Assembly (NCBI GenBank): GCA_963785415.1
Contig: CAWAVB010000001.1
Location: 868,001 to 932,000 of the forward strand
DNA from: Bog-793 sp963785415
GTDB lineage: Bacteria > Actinomycetota > Acidimicrobiia > Acidimicrobiales > Bog-793
Reading direction: 5' to 3'
DNA: 64,000 nt
Part shown: positions 8,044 to 17,350 of the stretch, piece after piece
Layout: every line of letters begins with the position of its first letter
Numbering within the stretch: position 1 is the stretch's first letter
Made by a program: the position numbers and the translations under genes
Notes under the pieces: model-generated
The model's input: only the letters and a program-made list of their open reading frames with translations
Told to the model about the DNA's origin: nothing
Database searches by the model: none

Positions 8044-8873
8044 GCTGCCAGCTTGCCCCAAGTCACGACGTCGAGCCGCTCGGCACGCAGTCGGGCGTCG
8101 ACCCCCGCAGCCTCGAACGCTTCCGGGGTCACCAGCGCGCCAAGAGCACGCCGGAGCATCTTCCTCCTGCCACCAAATCCGGCGCGGACGAGCTCGTCGA
8201 TCTCCTCGTAGCTCGCGAGGCCGGGATCGACTGCAGGCCGGTCCCGCCGTTCGATGGCGACGAGGGCCGAGTCGACCTTCGGGCGCGGATGGAACACCTC
8301 GGGCGGCACCCGGCCGACGACCCGCGCCGTCGCGAAGTAGGCGACCCGGACACTGACCGCGCCGTAGCTGCGGCTGCCGGGCACCGCGGCGAGGCGGGCA
8401 CCGACCTCGGCCTGGACCATGACGAGCATGCGGCGGATGGCCGGCACCGCCTTCAGGATCTCGACGATGAGCGGGGTCGCCACGTTGTAGGGCAGGTTGG
8501 CGACGAGTACCCAGCCGGCCCCTGGCCCGCCAGGGGTCGCGAGGACCTCGTCCCAGTCGAGGTGCAGCGCGTCGGCCTCGACGACGCGAACGGTCCCGGG
8601 CACGAGCGAGCGCAGCTCCTCGACGAGGCGGTGGTCGATCTCGACGGCGGTGACCTGGGCCCCGGTCCGGGCGAGCGCGACGGTCAGCGCGCCGAGCCCG
8701 GCACCGACCTCGACGACCCGGTCCCCCGCGCCGACCGCGGCCAGACGCGCGACCCTCTCGACGGTATTCGGGTCGACGACGAAGTTCTGCCCGAAGGCCT
8801 TGCGCGGCGTGATGCCGCGGGCCGCGAGCAGCGTGCGCAGCTCACCGCGCCCGAGCGGTCGCGGCCCGGTCAC
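8004..8873 (-). CDS. ksgA: 16S rRNA (adenine1518-N6/adenine1519-N6)-dimethyltransferase
   Basis: KsgA/RsmA dimethylates two adjacent adenines near the 3' end of 16S rRNA during 30S maturation. The 289 residues show KAFGQNFVVDPN at the N-terminus, the SAM-binding motif VVEVGAGLGALT near residue 52, and the family's catalytic motif VANLPYNVATPL near 125. FHPRPKVDSALV lies in the C-terminal half. It begins with GTG just 5 bases after the tatD stop and overlaps ispE at its 3' end. The order metG-tatD-ksgA-ispE is common in actinobacteria and supports an operon. Confidence 0.94.
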   Translation of the reverse strand: MTGPRPLGRGELRTLLAARGITPRKAFGQNFVVDPNTVERVARLAAVGAGDRVVEVGAGLGALTVALARTGAQVTAVEIDHRLVEELRSLVPGTVRVVEADALHLDWDEVLATPGGPGAGWVLVANLPYNVATPLIVEILKAVPAIRRMLVMVQAEVGARLAAVPGSRSYGAVSVRVAYFATARVVGRVPPEVFHPRPKVDSALVAIERRDRPAVDPGLASYEEIDELVRAGFGGRRKMLRRALGALVTPEAFEAAGVDARLRAERLDVVTWGKLAACRRSIAGSPPPS

Positions 8874-8878
8874 CGCGA

Positions 8879-9705
<827 letters not shown>

Positions 9706-9709
<4 letters not shown>

Positions 9710-11292
9710 CGGCCGTCGCCGGCCGATGCCGCGGCCGCCTGCTCGCGGCGCGGGAAGAGCGGTGCCGCCTTCTCGACGGGGCGACCCCCCGGGTACCCGC
9801 CCCAGCCGAGGCCGCCGCCGGCGGGGGCGGCGAGGCCCGGCGCGGCGACGTCGCCGTCAAGCCCGAGCCTGCGCCAGATCGCCTGGGCCGTATTCGGGAT
9901 CGCCGGCGAGGCGAGGACCGCGACGATGCGGAGGACCTCGAGCGCGTCGCCGAGGATCCCGTCGACCTCTTCGCCCGCCGCGAGCTTCCAGGGTTCACGC
10001 CGCTCGAGCTCGACGTTCGTCTCGTGGATGAGCCGCCACGTCGCCTCGAGCGCCTCGTGGGGGTTCGTCCGCGCCCAGGCCCGGCGCGCCTCCTCGACTA
10101 TCTCGGCGGCGAGGGCCGCCAGACGGTTCCCATCGTCTGCCGGCCGCGGGGCGGGTCCGATCCCGCCGCATTTCGAGGCGACGACGGCGGCCACCCGTTG
10201 CAGGAGGTTGCCGAGGTTGTTGGCGAGGTCGGCGTTGTAGCGGGCGACGAGGCCCTCGTAGGTGATATCCCCGTCGAGCCCGAGCACGACATCCCGGAGC
10301 AGGTGGTAGCGGAGGGCGTCGACGCCGACGTCGGCACCGAGCGCGACGGGGTCGATCTGGTTCGCCCTCGACTTCGCCATCTTCTCGCCGCCGACGAGCA
10401 GCCAGCCGTGGGCGATGACCTGGAGCGGCGGGTCGATGCCCGCCGCCATGCACATCGCCGGCCACCACACGCAGTGGAACCGCACGATCTCCTTGGCCAT
10501 CAGGTGGTGGACGACGGGCCACCACGCCGCGAACCGCTCGTCGTCCTCGCCGTAGCCGATCGCGGTGGCGTAGTTGACGAGCGCGTCGAACCAGACGTAG
10601 ATGACGTGGGCGTCGTCCCAGGGCACCGGGATGCCCCAGTCGAACGCCGTCCTCGTGATCGAGATGTCCTCGAGCCCCTGTTTGATGATGCCGAGCGCCT
10701 CGTTGCGACGCGTCTCGGGGATGACCGCGGCAGGCGCCGACGCGTACCAGTCGGTGAGCCGCTCGGCGAAGCGGGACAGCTCGAAGAAGTAGTTCTCCTC
10801 GGTCAGCCACTCGACGGGTCGCTCGTGGACCGGGCAGCACTCTCCGGGTAGGAGCTCCTCGGCCGCGTAGTACGCCTCGCAGGCGACGCAGTACCAGCCG
10901 GCGTAGGTGCCCTTGTGGATGTAGCCGTTGTCGTAGATGGCCTGGACGAAGCGCTGGACCGCCCGCGTGTGGCGCGGCTCCGTCGTGCGGATGAAGTCGT
11001 CGTTCGAGATGTCGAGCGCCCGCCACGCCTCCTCGAAGTGGCCGGCCATCGCGTCGACCCACGCCTGCGGTCCCACGCCCTGGGCTTCGGCGGCCCGGGC
11101 GACCTTCAGGCCGTGCTCGTCGACGCCGGTGAGAAAGAACACGTCGTCACCGACGAGCCGATGCCAGCGCGCCAGCGCGTCGGCGACGATCGTCGTGTAG
11201 GCGGTCCCGAGGTGGGGACGGTCCGTCACGTAGTAGATCGGCGTGGTGACGAAGAACCGGTCGGGCACGTCGAAAGCGTACCGGCCGGGCAC
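9706..11292 (-). CDS. metG: Methionyl-tRNA synthetase
   Basis: This class I synthetase charges tRNA-Met. The 528 residues carry the HIGH-type motif PHLGTAY near residue 26, GVDEHGLK, a Cys pair region (WYCVACEAYY...PGECCPVH) that may bind zinc, and the KMSKS loop as KMAKS near 310. The C-terminal anticodon-binding helical domain runs to about residue 465, followed by a short Gly/Ala/Pro-rich tail. There is no C-terminal EMAP-like tRNA-binding domain. The start is GTG at 11292, without a clear ribosome site; an internal GTG at 11268 is the alternative. Confidence 0.94.
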
Positions 11293-11325
11293 GTGGCGGC
11301 CGGAAAGCGCGGGATAACGCGGCCC

Positions 11326-12225
11326 TCAGCCGCTCGGCGCGTCGGCCCCTGTCGCCTTGCGGATGGCGAGCGCGGCCTCATAGGCGTCGCGGTGGGTGAC
11401 GCCGAGGAGGATCTCGACCGCGCTCGTCGCCTCCCGCAGCCCGATGCCGGCGGCGACGAGCCGCCCGATCGCGGCGCGGGCCTCCGCGCCGGTGCCGCGC
11501 GGCGGGGACGGCGCGGCGTCGACGACGAGGACGTGCTCGCCGCGGGGCTCGACGGCGTTGGCCCGTGCCCGGGCCTCGTCGAGACGGCCCCGCCACACCT
11601 CCTCGTGGAGCTTCGTGAGCTCGCGGGCGACGACGACGCGACGGTCTACCCCGGCGGCTGCGCCGAGGTCCCCGAGGGTCTCGGCGACCCGGTTCGGCGC
11701 CTCGAAGACGACCGTCGGGCAAGGCGAGGCGGCGATCTCTGCGAGTCGCGCTCGCCGGGCGGCGCCTTTGCGCGGCAGGAACCCCTCGAAACGGAACCGG
11801 TCCACGTCGAGACCGCTCACCACGAGCGCGGCGAGCCCCGCCGACGGGCCCGGCACGACCGTGACGCGGTACCCGGCCTCGATGACGGCCCCGACGAGGC
11901 GCCCCCCGGGGTCGGAGATGACCGGCGTCCCGGCGTCCGAGACCAGCGCGACCTGCGCCCCCTCACCGAGCAGCGCGAGGACGGCGCCGGTCTGGGCGAC
12001 CTCGTTGTGGGCGTGCAGGGAGAGGAGCCGGCGGGCCTTCACCTCGGCGAGCTCGAGGAGCCGTCCTGTATGACGGGTGTCCTCGCAGCAGACGACGGCG
12101 GCCGCCGCGAGCACCTCGGCGGCCCGGCGGGAGAGATCGGCGAGGTTGCCGATCGGCGTCGCGACGACGACGAGTTCGCCGGGACCGTCGCCGCGGGCGT
12201 CACCGGCACCCGTCGCGCCGGTCAC
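11326..12225 (-). CDS. rsmI: 16S rRNA (cytidine1402-2'-O)-methyltransferase
   Basis: RsmI methylates C1402 in the decoding centre of 16S rRNA. The protein is a tetrapyrrole-methylase-fold enzyme with LVVVATPIGNLADLS near the start, CCEDTRHTGRLL, LVSDAGTPVISDPG and VPGPSAGLAAL, all RsmI hallmarks. I choose the GTG at 12225 (299 residues). It overlaps the stop of the DUF192 gene as GTGA and has AAGGA just ahead, although the frame is open further upstream. It lies 33 bases upstream of metG on the same strand. Confidence 0.92.
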   Translation of the reverse strand: MTGATGAGDARGDGPGELVVVATPIGNLADLSRRAAEVLAAAAVVCCEDTRHTGRLLELAEVKARRLLSLHAHNEVAQTGAVLALLGEGAQVALVSDAGTPVISDPGGRLVGAVIEAGYRVTVVPGPSAGLAALVVSGLDVDRFRFEGFLPRKGAARRARLAEIAASPCPTVVFEAPNRVAETLGDLGAAAGVDRRVVVARELTKLHEEVWRGRLDEARARANAVEPRGEHVLVVDAAPSPPRGTGAEARAAIGRLVAAGIGLREATSAVEILLGVTHRDAYEAALAIRKATGADAPSG

Positions 12226-12551
12226 TCCTTGATCTCCAGCTCGTCCCCGACCACGAGCCGCCACCGCTCGAACGCCCCCGCCTCGGCCTCGAGGACGGCG
12301 CGGGCGTGCCGGGGCAGCAGACCGACCCGGTAGGGCCGGAGCCGGGCGACACCGATCACGACCCGGGAGCGGTCGAGGTAGGCGACGTCGATCGGGAACC
12401 GGACCCCGAAGGTGTGGATCGCCCGGCGCGACTCGATCAATAGACCGCCGTCGAGGCTTTTCCGACCGATCAGGCGGGTCGCGCCCCGCGCCCGGGACGG
12501 CGCGAGCTCGATGCTCGCCAGCACGTCACCTTGCCGCAACAGCCAGGCCAT
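12222..12551 (-). CDS. DUF192 family protein
   Basis: This 109-residue protein matches DUF192. The core reads RRAIHTFGVRFPIDVAYLD, then LRPYRVGLLPRHARAVLE, and ends in WRLVVGDELEIKE. The family has a small beta-barrel fold and no proven reaction; members may be exported or cytoplasmic, and no signal peptide is present here. The ATG at 12551 has GGAGG at ideal distance, so I prefer it over a TTG at 12563. It precedes rsmI with a four-base stop/start overlap. Confidence 0.85.
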   Translation of the reverse strand: MAWLLRQGDVLASIELAPSRARGATRLIGRKSLDGGLLIESRRAIHTFGVRFPIDVAYLDRSRVVIGVARLRPYRVGLLPRHARAVLEAEAGAFERWRLVVGDELEIKE

Positions 12552-12623
12552 GCGGACCTCCAACCGAACCCTTCGCGCCGCTGAACGGTAGCCGGAGGTC
12601 GGCCGCTCTTCTCGGCGCGCCGA

Positions 12624-13700
12624 TCAGACGTTGAAGCGGATCTCGAGCGTGTCGCCGTCTTTGACGGCGTAGTCCTTCCCCTCGAGCCGGATCCGCCCGG
12701 CCGCTTTCGCCGCCGACCACGAGCCGATCTCGACGAGCTCGTCCCAGTGGATCACCTCGGCGCGGATGAACCCGCGCTGGAGGTCGGAGTGGATCACGCC
12801 GGCGCATTCCGGCGCCTTGGCGCCCTTCCGGAACGTCCAGGCACGCGACTCCTTCTCCCCCGTCGTGAGGAAGGTCCAGCGCCCGATGGCGTCGAACAAC
12901 GCCCGGGCGACGCGTGGCAGCGCGCCCTCTCCGAGCCCCAGCCCCGCGAGGAGCTCGCTCCGCTCGCCGGGCTCGAGCGCCCGGGCCTCCGCCTCGAGCT
13001 CGACGCTCACGCCGAGGACGGTCGCGTGCTCGCCGAGCTCGGCGGCGACGGGACCGAGCACGTCGGCTTCCCGGCCGACCTCGTCCTCGGCGAGGTTGAC
13101 GACGCAGAAGAACGGCTTGTTCGTGAGCAGGAACAGCGGAGTGAGCGACGACTTCACCTCGGACGAAAGCGTCGACCGGTACAGGGGTACACCCGACGCG
13201 AGCACGGCCTGCGCCGCTTCCATCGCCTGGGAAGCTCCGGCGAGGGCGGGATTCGTCCGCGCCGCCTTCTGCTGCTTGGTGAGCTGGCCCTCGAGCGACG
13301 CGAGGTCGGCAAGCACGAGCTCCAGCTCCAAAACGCCGAGTGCGGCGAGAGGGTCGTGCTCGCCCGGGATCGAGTCGTCCTCGAAGCTGCGCAGGACGAA
13401 ACAGAGCGCGTCGACCTCCCGGATTCCGGCGAGAAAGCGATTCCCGAGACCCTCACCGTGCTCGGCGCCCGCAACGAGCCCGGCGATGTCGACCACCTCG
13501 ACCGTCGCCTCGACGACCTTCCGGCTCGCGCTCATCGCCGCGAGCGCGGCGAGCCGGTGATCGGCGACATGGGCGACGCCGACCGCCGTCTCCGTCGTCG
13601 TGAACGGATGCGGGGCCACCGGCACGTTCGCACCAGTCAGCGCGTTGAACAACGCGGATTTCCCTGAATTCGGCAGCCCGACGAGACCGATGCGTTCCAC
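12624..13700 (-). CDS. ychF: YchF/OLA1-type ribosome-associated ATPase
   Basis: The 358-residue P-loop protein carries G1 GLPNSGKSALFNAL near residue 8, G3 VDIAGLVAGAEHGEGLGN near 70 and the NxxE-type specificity loop CVVNLAEDE near 210. A C-terminal TGS-like domain has the FIRAEVIHWDELVE and KDYAVKDGDTLEIRF motifs. YchF proteins prefer ATP and bind ribosomes, affecting stress responses. A -10-like TAGCCT stands 8 bases before the GTG start, so the message is probably leaderless. It is divergent from the bL37 gene, 44 bases away. Confidence 0.93.
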   Translation of the reverse strand: MERIGLVGLPNSGKSALFNALTGANVPVAPHPFTTTETAVGVAHVADHRLAALAAMSASRKVVEATVEVVDIAGLVAGAEHGEGLGNRFLAGIREVDALCFVLRSFEDDSIPGEHDPLAALGVLELELVLADLASLEGQLTKQQKAARTNPALAGASQAMEAAQAVLASGVPLYRSTLSSEVKSSLTPLFLLTNKPFFCVVNLAEDEVGREADVLGPVAAELGEHATVLGVSVELEAEARALEPGERSELLAGLGLGEGALPRVARALFDAIGRWTFLTTGEKESRAWTFRKGAKAPECAGVIHSDLQRGFIRAEVIHWDELVEIGSWSAAKAAGRIRLEGKDYAVKDGDTLEIRFNV

Positions 13701-13708
13701 GGGCGTCG

Positions 13709-13735
13709 AGGCTACTCCGGGGCCTCGGCTACACT
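13709..13735. promoter_or_regulatory. Back-to-back -10 elements for ychF and bL37
   Basis: On the minus strand TAGCCT (13714-13709) is 8 bases before the ychF GTG. On the plus strand TACACT (13730-13735) is 9 bases before the bL37 ATG. Both fit actinobacterial -10 boxes placed for leaderless or near-leaderless messages. The 44-bp gap has no room for longer leaders. Confidence 0.5.
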
Positions 13736-13744
13736 GCCGGGGCC

Positions 13745-13828
13745 ATGTCGAAGAAGACGAACAAGCGCAAGTTGCGCAAGAGGAAGAAAGCGAACCACGG
13801 CAAGAAGCCGAACTGCGGTCACGGCTAG
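13745..13828 (+). CDS. Large ribosomal subunit protein bL37
   Basis: This 27-residue peptide starts MSKKTNKRKLRKRKK and continues ANHGKKPN, then CGHG. The ANHGK(R/K)PN tail is the hallmark of bL37, a 24-residue protein seen in mycobacterial 50S subunits. The extra Cys-Gly-His-Gly at the end is unlike the mycobacterial version as I remember it. TACACT lies 9 bases upstream as a -10 box. The gene is divergent from ychF and convergent with the phosphodiesterase gene. It is too short for ordinary ORF calling. Confidence 0.82.
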   Translation: MSKKTNKRKLRKRKKANHGKKPNCGHG

Positions 13829-13841
13829 AAGCTCTTCTCCC

Positions 13842-13878
13842 CGAGCCCTGGAACCGAGCTCCCCGGCTCGCCCTTTCT
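13842..13878. terminator. Possible terminator after bL37
   Basis: CGAGCC at 13842-13847 can pair with GGCTCG at 13865-13870, and CCCTTTCT follows. The stem is short with a long loop, and the T tract is weak. It sits between two convergent genes, where a terminator is expected. Confidence 0.3.
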
Positions 13879-14734
13879 AGGCGCGCCAGGCGACGCCGAG
13901 ACGGGCAAGGACCCCGACGATCACGCTCGGACGGTCCGTCATGATCCCGTCGACGCCGATTCCACAGAGACGCTCCGTCTCGGCGGGATCGTCAACCGTC
14001 CAGACGTGGACGGCCAGGCCGAGCGCGTGCGCCGCCTCGACGAAACGTTCGGTGACAATTTCAACGCCCAAAAAGCTCGGTGGCACCTGGATCGCGGCGT
14101 GCTGCGCGAGCGCGGGGTCCGGCGTCTCGCCGCGGGCGAGGGCCTGGACGAAGCCGACGATGGCGTTCTGGCCGAGCGACGTCGCAATGTGTGGCGCGTA
14201 CCGTCTGAACGACTCGGTCGCCGCGTCGTGGAACGACGCCACGATGACGTCGTCCCGTCGGCCGTGTGACGCAAGGGCGCGGGCGAGCGACTCCTCGTAG
14301 GGCGGGACGGTCGGCGCCGTCTGCTTGATGTCGAGGTTCACGAACACGCCCTCGGTCACCTCCAGCACCTCGTCGAGGGTGGCGACCGCGAAGCGCGGAT
14401 CGGCGGGCGCCCTGCCCCGGAACTCGTAGTCCTCGTCGGGACGGTCGCGCACCGTCGCCTCGCCCGGGACGAACCAGTAGGCGTTGTCGAGGCGCCGGAT
14501 CTCGGCGAGCGAGAGCGCGGCGATCGCCCCCGAGCCGTTCGTCGTCCCATCGAGCGTCGGGTCGTGCCCGATGACGAGCACGCCGTCGGCCGTCGCGTGG
14601 ACGTCGAGCTCGATCCCCGTCGCGCCGAGCGCGAGGGCGCGTTCGATCGCGTAGAGCGTCGAGGACGGGGCCTCGAACTTGCCCCCCTGGTGCGCCCAGG
14701 CGAGCACGCGCCGTTCGAGCCACGGATTCGCCAC
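13877..14734 (-). CDS. Glycerophosphodiester phosphodiesterase
   Basis: The 285-residue protein is a GDPD-family TIM barrel that would hydrolyse glycerophosphodiesters to glycerol-3-phosphate and an alcohol. The N-terminal motif reads AWAHQGG, where AHRGG is more usual. Acidic metal ligands lie in GIELDVH, and the second catalytic His is in IGHDPTLDGTTNG. The C-terminus has VHVWTVDDP and GVDGIMTDRP, typical of the family. There is no signal peptide, so it is probably cytoplasmic. TAGAAC lies 6 bases before the GTG start, suggesting a leaderless message. Confidence 0.88.
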   Translation of the reverse strand: MANPWLERRVLAWAHQGGKFEAPSSTLYAIERALALGATGIELDVHATADGVLVIGHDPTLDGTTNGSGAIAALSLAEIRRLDNAYWFVPGEATVRDRPDEDYEFRGRAPADPRFAVATLDEVLEVTEGVFVNLDIKQTAPTVPPYEESLARALASHGRRDDVIVASFHDAATESFRRYAPHIATSLGQNAIVGFVQALARGETPDPALAQHAAIQVPPSFLGVEIVTERFVEAAHALGLAVHVWTVDDPAETERLCGIGVDGIMTDRPSVIVGVLARLGVAWRA

Positions 14735-14916
14735 GACTGAGTTCTAGCCCGGTCCCTCGGCGGTGACGCGCGCTGTGCCGCACGAGATCCCGCCCGCCGT
14801 GCATTTTCGCAACCCGAGATTCGTGGCATGCCACCTCGGAGGGGCCCACAGAACGGCACCACTAGGATGCGACCGGTGCCGCGGCACGGCCGCTGCTTCG
14901 ATCCGCGGGGTGACAG

Positions 14917-15888
14917 ATGGCGCGTACAACGAGCACGGCCGGCGTGATCGACGACGCCCTCGTCGCCGATCTCACCCGTTCCGAGACCTCGTTGCGGCGC
15001 TTCCTATATGAGCTGCCCGGTGTCGACCAAGTCGGGGCGGAGGAGCGGGCCCGGTCGCTCGCCACCCGTTCGATCAAGGCGGCATCGAAGCTGTGGGCGA
15101 TTGAGACCGCGATCTCGATGGTCGACCTCACGACGCTCGAGGGCGCCGACACACCCGGGAAGGTGGCCTCGCTCTGCCAGAAGGCCCGCCGTCCCGACCC
15201 CGGCGACGAGGGTGTCCCGCCGGTCGCCGCGGTCTGCGTCTACCCCGACCTCGTCGGAACGGCCAAGCGCGAGCTCGCCGGGTCGGCCGTCGCCGTCGCC
15301 GCGGTCGCCACCGCCTTCCCGTCGGGGCGAGCGACGGTCGAGGTGAAGCTCGCCGACGTCGCCTCCGCCCTCGACCAGGGTGCCGACGAGGTCGACATGG
15401 TGATCGACCGGGCAGCCTTCCTCGCCGGGCGCTTCGGGTTGGTCCTCGACGAGATCCGCGCCGTGCGCGAAGCCTGCGGGCCTGTCCGGCTGAAGGTGAT
15501 CCTCGAGACCGGCGAGCTCGCCACCTACGACAACGTCCGGCGCGCCTCGTGGCTCGCGATGCTCGGCGGCGCCGATTTCATCAAGACCTCGACCGGCAAG
15601 ATCGTGCCCGCCGCGACGCTCCCTGTCGCCCTCGTCATGCTCGAGGCGGTCCGCGATTTCGCCGTCGCGACGGGCGCGGAGATCGGCGTCAAGGTGGCGG
15701 GCGGGGTCCGCACGACGAAGGACGCGATCCGCTACCTCGTCGTCGCAAACGAGACGGCGGGCGAAAGGTGGCTCGATCCGGCGCACTTCCGCTTCGGCGC
15801 GTCGGGCCTGCTCAATGATCTCCTCATGCAGCACGCCAAGCAGCGGACCGGCGCCTACGTCGGCCCCGATGACTTCAGCCTCGAGTGA
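14917..15888 (+). CDS. deoC: Deoxyribose-phosphate aldolase (long form)
   Basis: DeoC splits 2-deoxyribose-5-phosphate into glyceraldehyde-3-phosphate and acetaldehyde. The 323 residues are of the longer DeoC type. The Schiff-base lysine is Lys223 in ADFIKTSTGK; other conserved parts are VCVYPDLV, VDMVID, KVILETGEL and GVKVAGGVRT. The ATG follows GGGGTGA. It heads a plus-strand run with two aldehyde-dehydrogenase-like genes and upp, so the acetaldehyde made here can be passed to the following dehydrogenase. Confidence 0.93.
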   Translation: MARTTSTAGVIDDALVADLTRSETSLRRFLYELPGVDQVGAEERARSLATRSIKAASKLWAIETAISMVDLTTLEGADTPGKVASLCQKARRPDPGDEGVPPVAAVCVYPDLVGTAKRELAGSAVAVAAVATAFPSGRATVEVKLADVASALDQGADEVDMVIDRAAFLAGRFGLVLDEIRAVREACGPVRLKVILETGELATYDNVRRASWLAMLGGADFIKTSTGKIVPAATLPVALVMLEAVRDFAVATGAEIGVKVAGGVRTTKDAIRYLVVANETAGERWLDPAHFRFGASGLLNDLLMQHAKQRTGAYVGPDDFSLE

Positions 15889-15919
15889 CGAGTCCGGGTC
15901 CCCGCCCGGGGTGGGCGCG

Positions 15920-17350
15920 ATGACCTGGGAGTACTCTCCGGCTCCGGAGGGTGCCCAGGTCGCGCTGCGCCAGTCCTACGGGCTGTTCATCGACGGGAAC
16001 TTCGTCGAGCCGTCCGACGGCGCAACGTTCGCGACGCTCAACCCCGCGAACGAGCAGGTCCTCGCCGAGGTCGCGACCGCCGGAGCGCGCGACATCGATC
16101 TCGCGGTCGCGGCGGCGTGCCGCGCCTACGAGGGCGCCTGGGGGGGAATGCGCCCGGCGGACCGGGCGAAGTACCTCTACCGGATCGCGCGCCTCATCCA
16201 GGAGCGCGCCCGCGAGCTCGCCGTGCTGGAAACCCTCGATAACGGCAAGCCGATCCGCGAGTCCCGCGACGTCGACGTCCCTCTCGCCGCGGCGCACTTC
16301 TTCTACCACGCGGGCTGGGCGGACAAGCTCGCCTACGCCGGCTTCGGACCGGATCCCCGCCCGCTGGGCGTTGCCGGCCAGGTGATCCCCTGGAACTTCC
16401 CGCTCCTCATGGCGGCCTGGAAGCTCGCCCCGGCGCTCGCCGCGGGGAACACCTGCGTCCTCAAGCCGGCGGAGACGACCCCCCTCACCGCGCTCCGGCT
16501 CGCCGAGATCATCCAGCAGGCAGAGCTCCCCCCCGGGGTCGTGAACGTCCTCACCGGGGCGGGCGCGACCGGGGCCGGGCTCGTCGCCCACCCCGGCGTC
16601 GACAAGGTCGCCTTCACCGGGTCGACCGAGGTGGGCAAGGCGATCCAGCGCGCGACGGCGGGTACGGGCAAGCACCTCACGCTCGAGCTCGGTGGGAAGG
16701 CCGCCAACATCGTCTTCGCCGACGCGCCGCTCGACGAGGCGATCGAGGGGATCGTGAACGGCATCTACTTCAACCAGGGCGAGGTCTGCTGCGCGGGATC
16801 GCGACTCCTCGTCGAGGAGTCGATCGCCGACGAGGTGATCGCGAAGCTGAAGACCCGGCTCGCCCGCCTGCGGCTCGGCGACCCCCTCGACAAGAACACC
16901 GACATCGGCGCGATCAACTCGGCCGCCCAGCTCGACAAGATCCGCGAGCTCGCTGCCGCCGGCGAGGCGGAGGGGGCCGAGCGCTGGTCGCCGCCGTGCA
17001 CGCTGCCCGAGCGCGGCTACTGGTTCCCGCCGACCGTCTTCACCGGCGTCGCCCCGGCGCACCGCATCGCCCGCGAGGAGATCTTCGGCCCGGTGCTCTC
17101 CGTGCTCACCTTCCGCACCCCGCAGGAGGCCGTGACGAAGGCGAACAACACGACCTACGGGCTCTCGGCCGGGGTCTGGACCGAGAAGGGGAGCCGGATC
17201 CTCTGGATGGCGGCAAGGCTGCGCGCCGGGGTCGTCTGGGCCAACACGTTCAACCGCTTCGACCCGGCGAGCCCCTTCGGCGGCTACCGGGAGTCGGGCT
17301 TCGGCCGGGAGGGCGGCCGCCACGGACTCGGGGCGTACCTCGATGGCTGA
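15920..17350 (+). CDS. NAD(P)-dependent aldehyde dehydrogenase
   Basis: This 476-residue enzyme oxidises an aldehyde to the acid, probably the acetaldehyde released by DeoC. The key residues are present: Glu256 in LTLELGGKAANIV and catalytic Cys290 in NQGEVCCAGSR. Cofactor and binding motifs include VIPWNFPLL, LKPAETTPLTA and FTGSTEVGK. The C-terminus ends soon after GGYRESGFGREGG, so the last oligomerisation strands are somewhat short. ATG 15920 is chosen over an in-frame ATG at 15869 inside deoC, because GGGGTGGG precedes it. The stop overlaps the next start by 8 bases. Confidence 0.9.
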   Translation: MTWEYSPAPEGAQVALRQSYGLFIDGNFVEPSDGATFATLNPANEQVLAEVATAGARDIDLAVAAACRAYEGAWGGMRPADRAKYLYRIARLIQERARELAVLETLDNGKPIRESRDVDVPLAAAHFFYHAGWADKLAYAGFGPDPRPLGVAGQVIPWNFPLLMAAWKLAPALAAGNTCVLKPAETTPLTALRLAEIIQQAELPPGVVNVLTGAGATGAGLVAHPGVDKVAFTGSTEVGKAIQRATAGTGKHLTLELGGKAANIVFADAPLDEAIEGIVNGIYFNQGEVCCAGSRLLVEESIADEVIAKLKTRLARLRLGDPLDKNTDIGAINSAAQLDKIRELAAAGEAEGAERWSPPCTLPERGYWFPPTVFTGVAPAHRIAREEIFGPVLSVLTFRTPQEAVTKANNTTYGLSAGVWTEKGSRILWMAARLRAGVVWANTFNRFDPASPFGGYRESGFGREGGRHGLGAYLDG

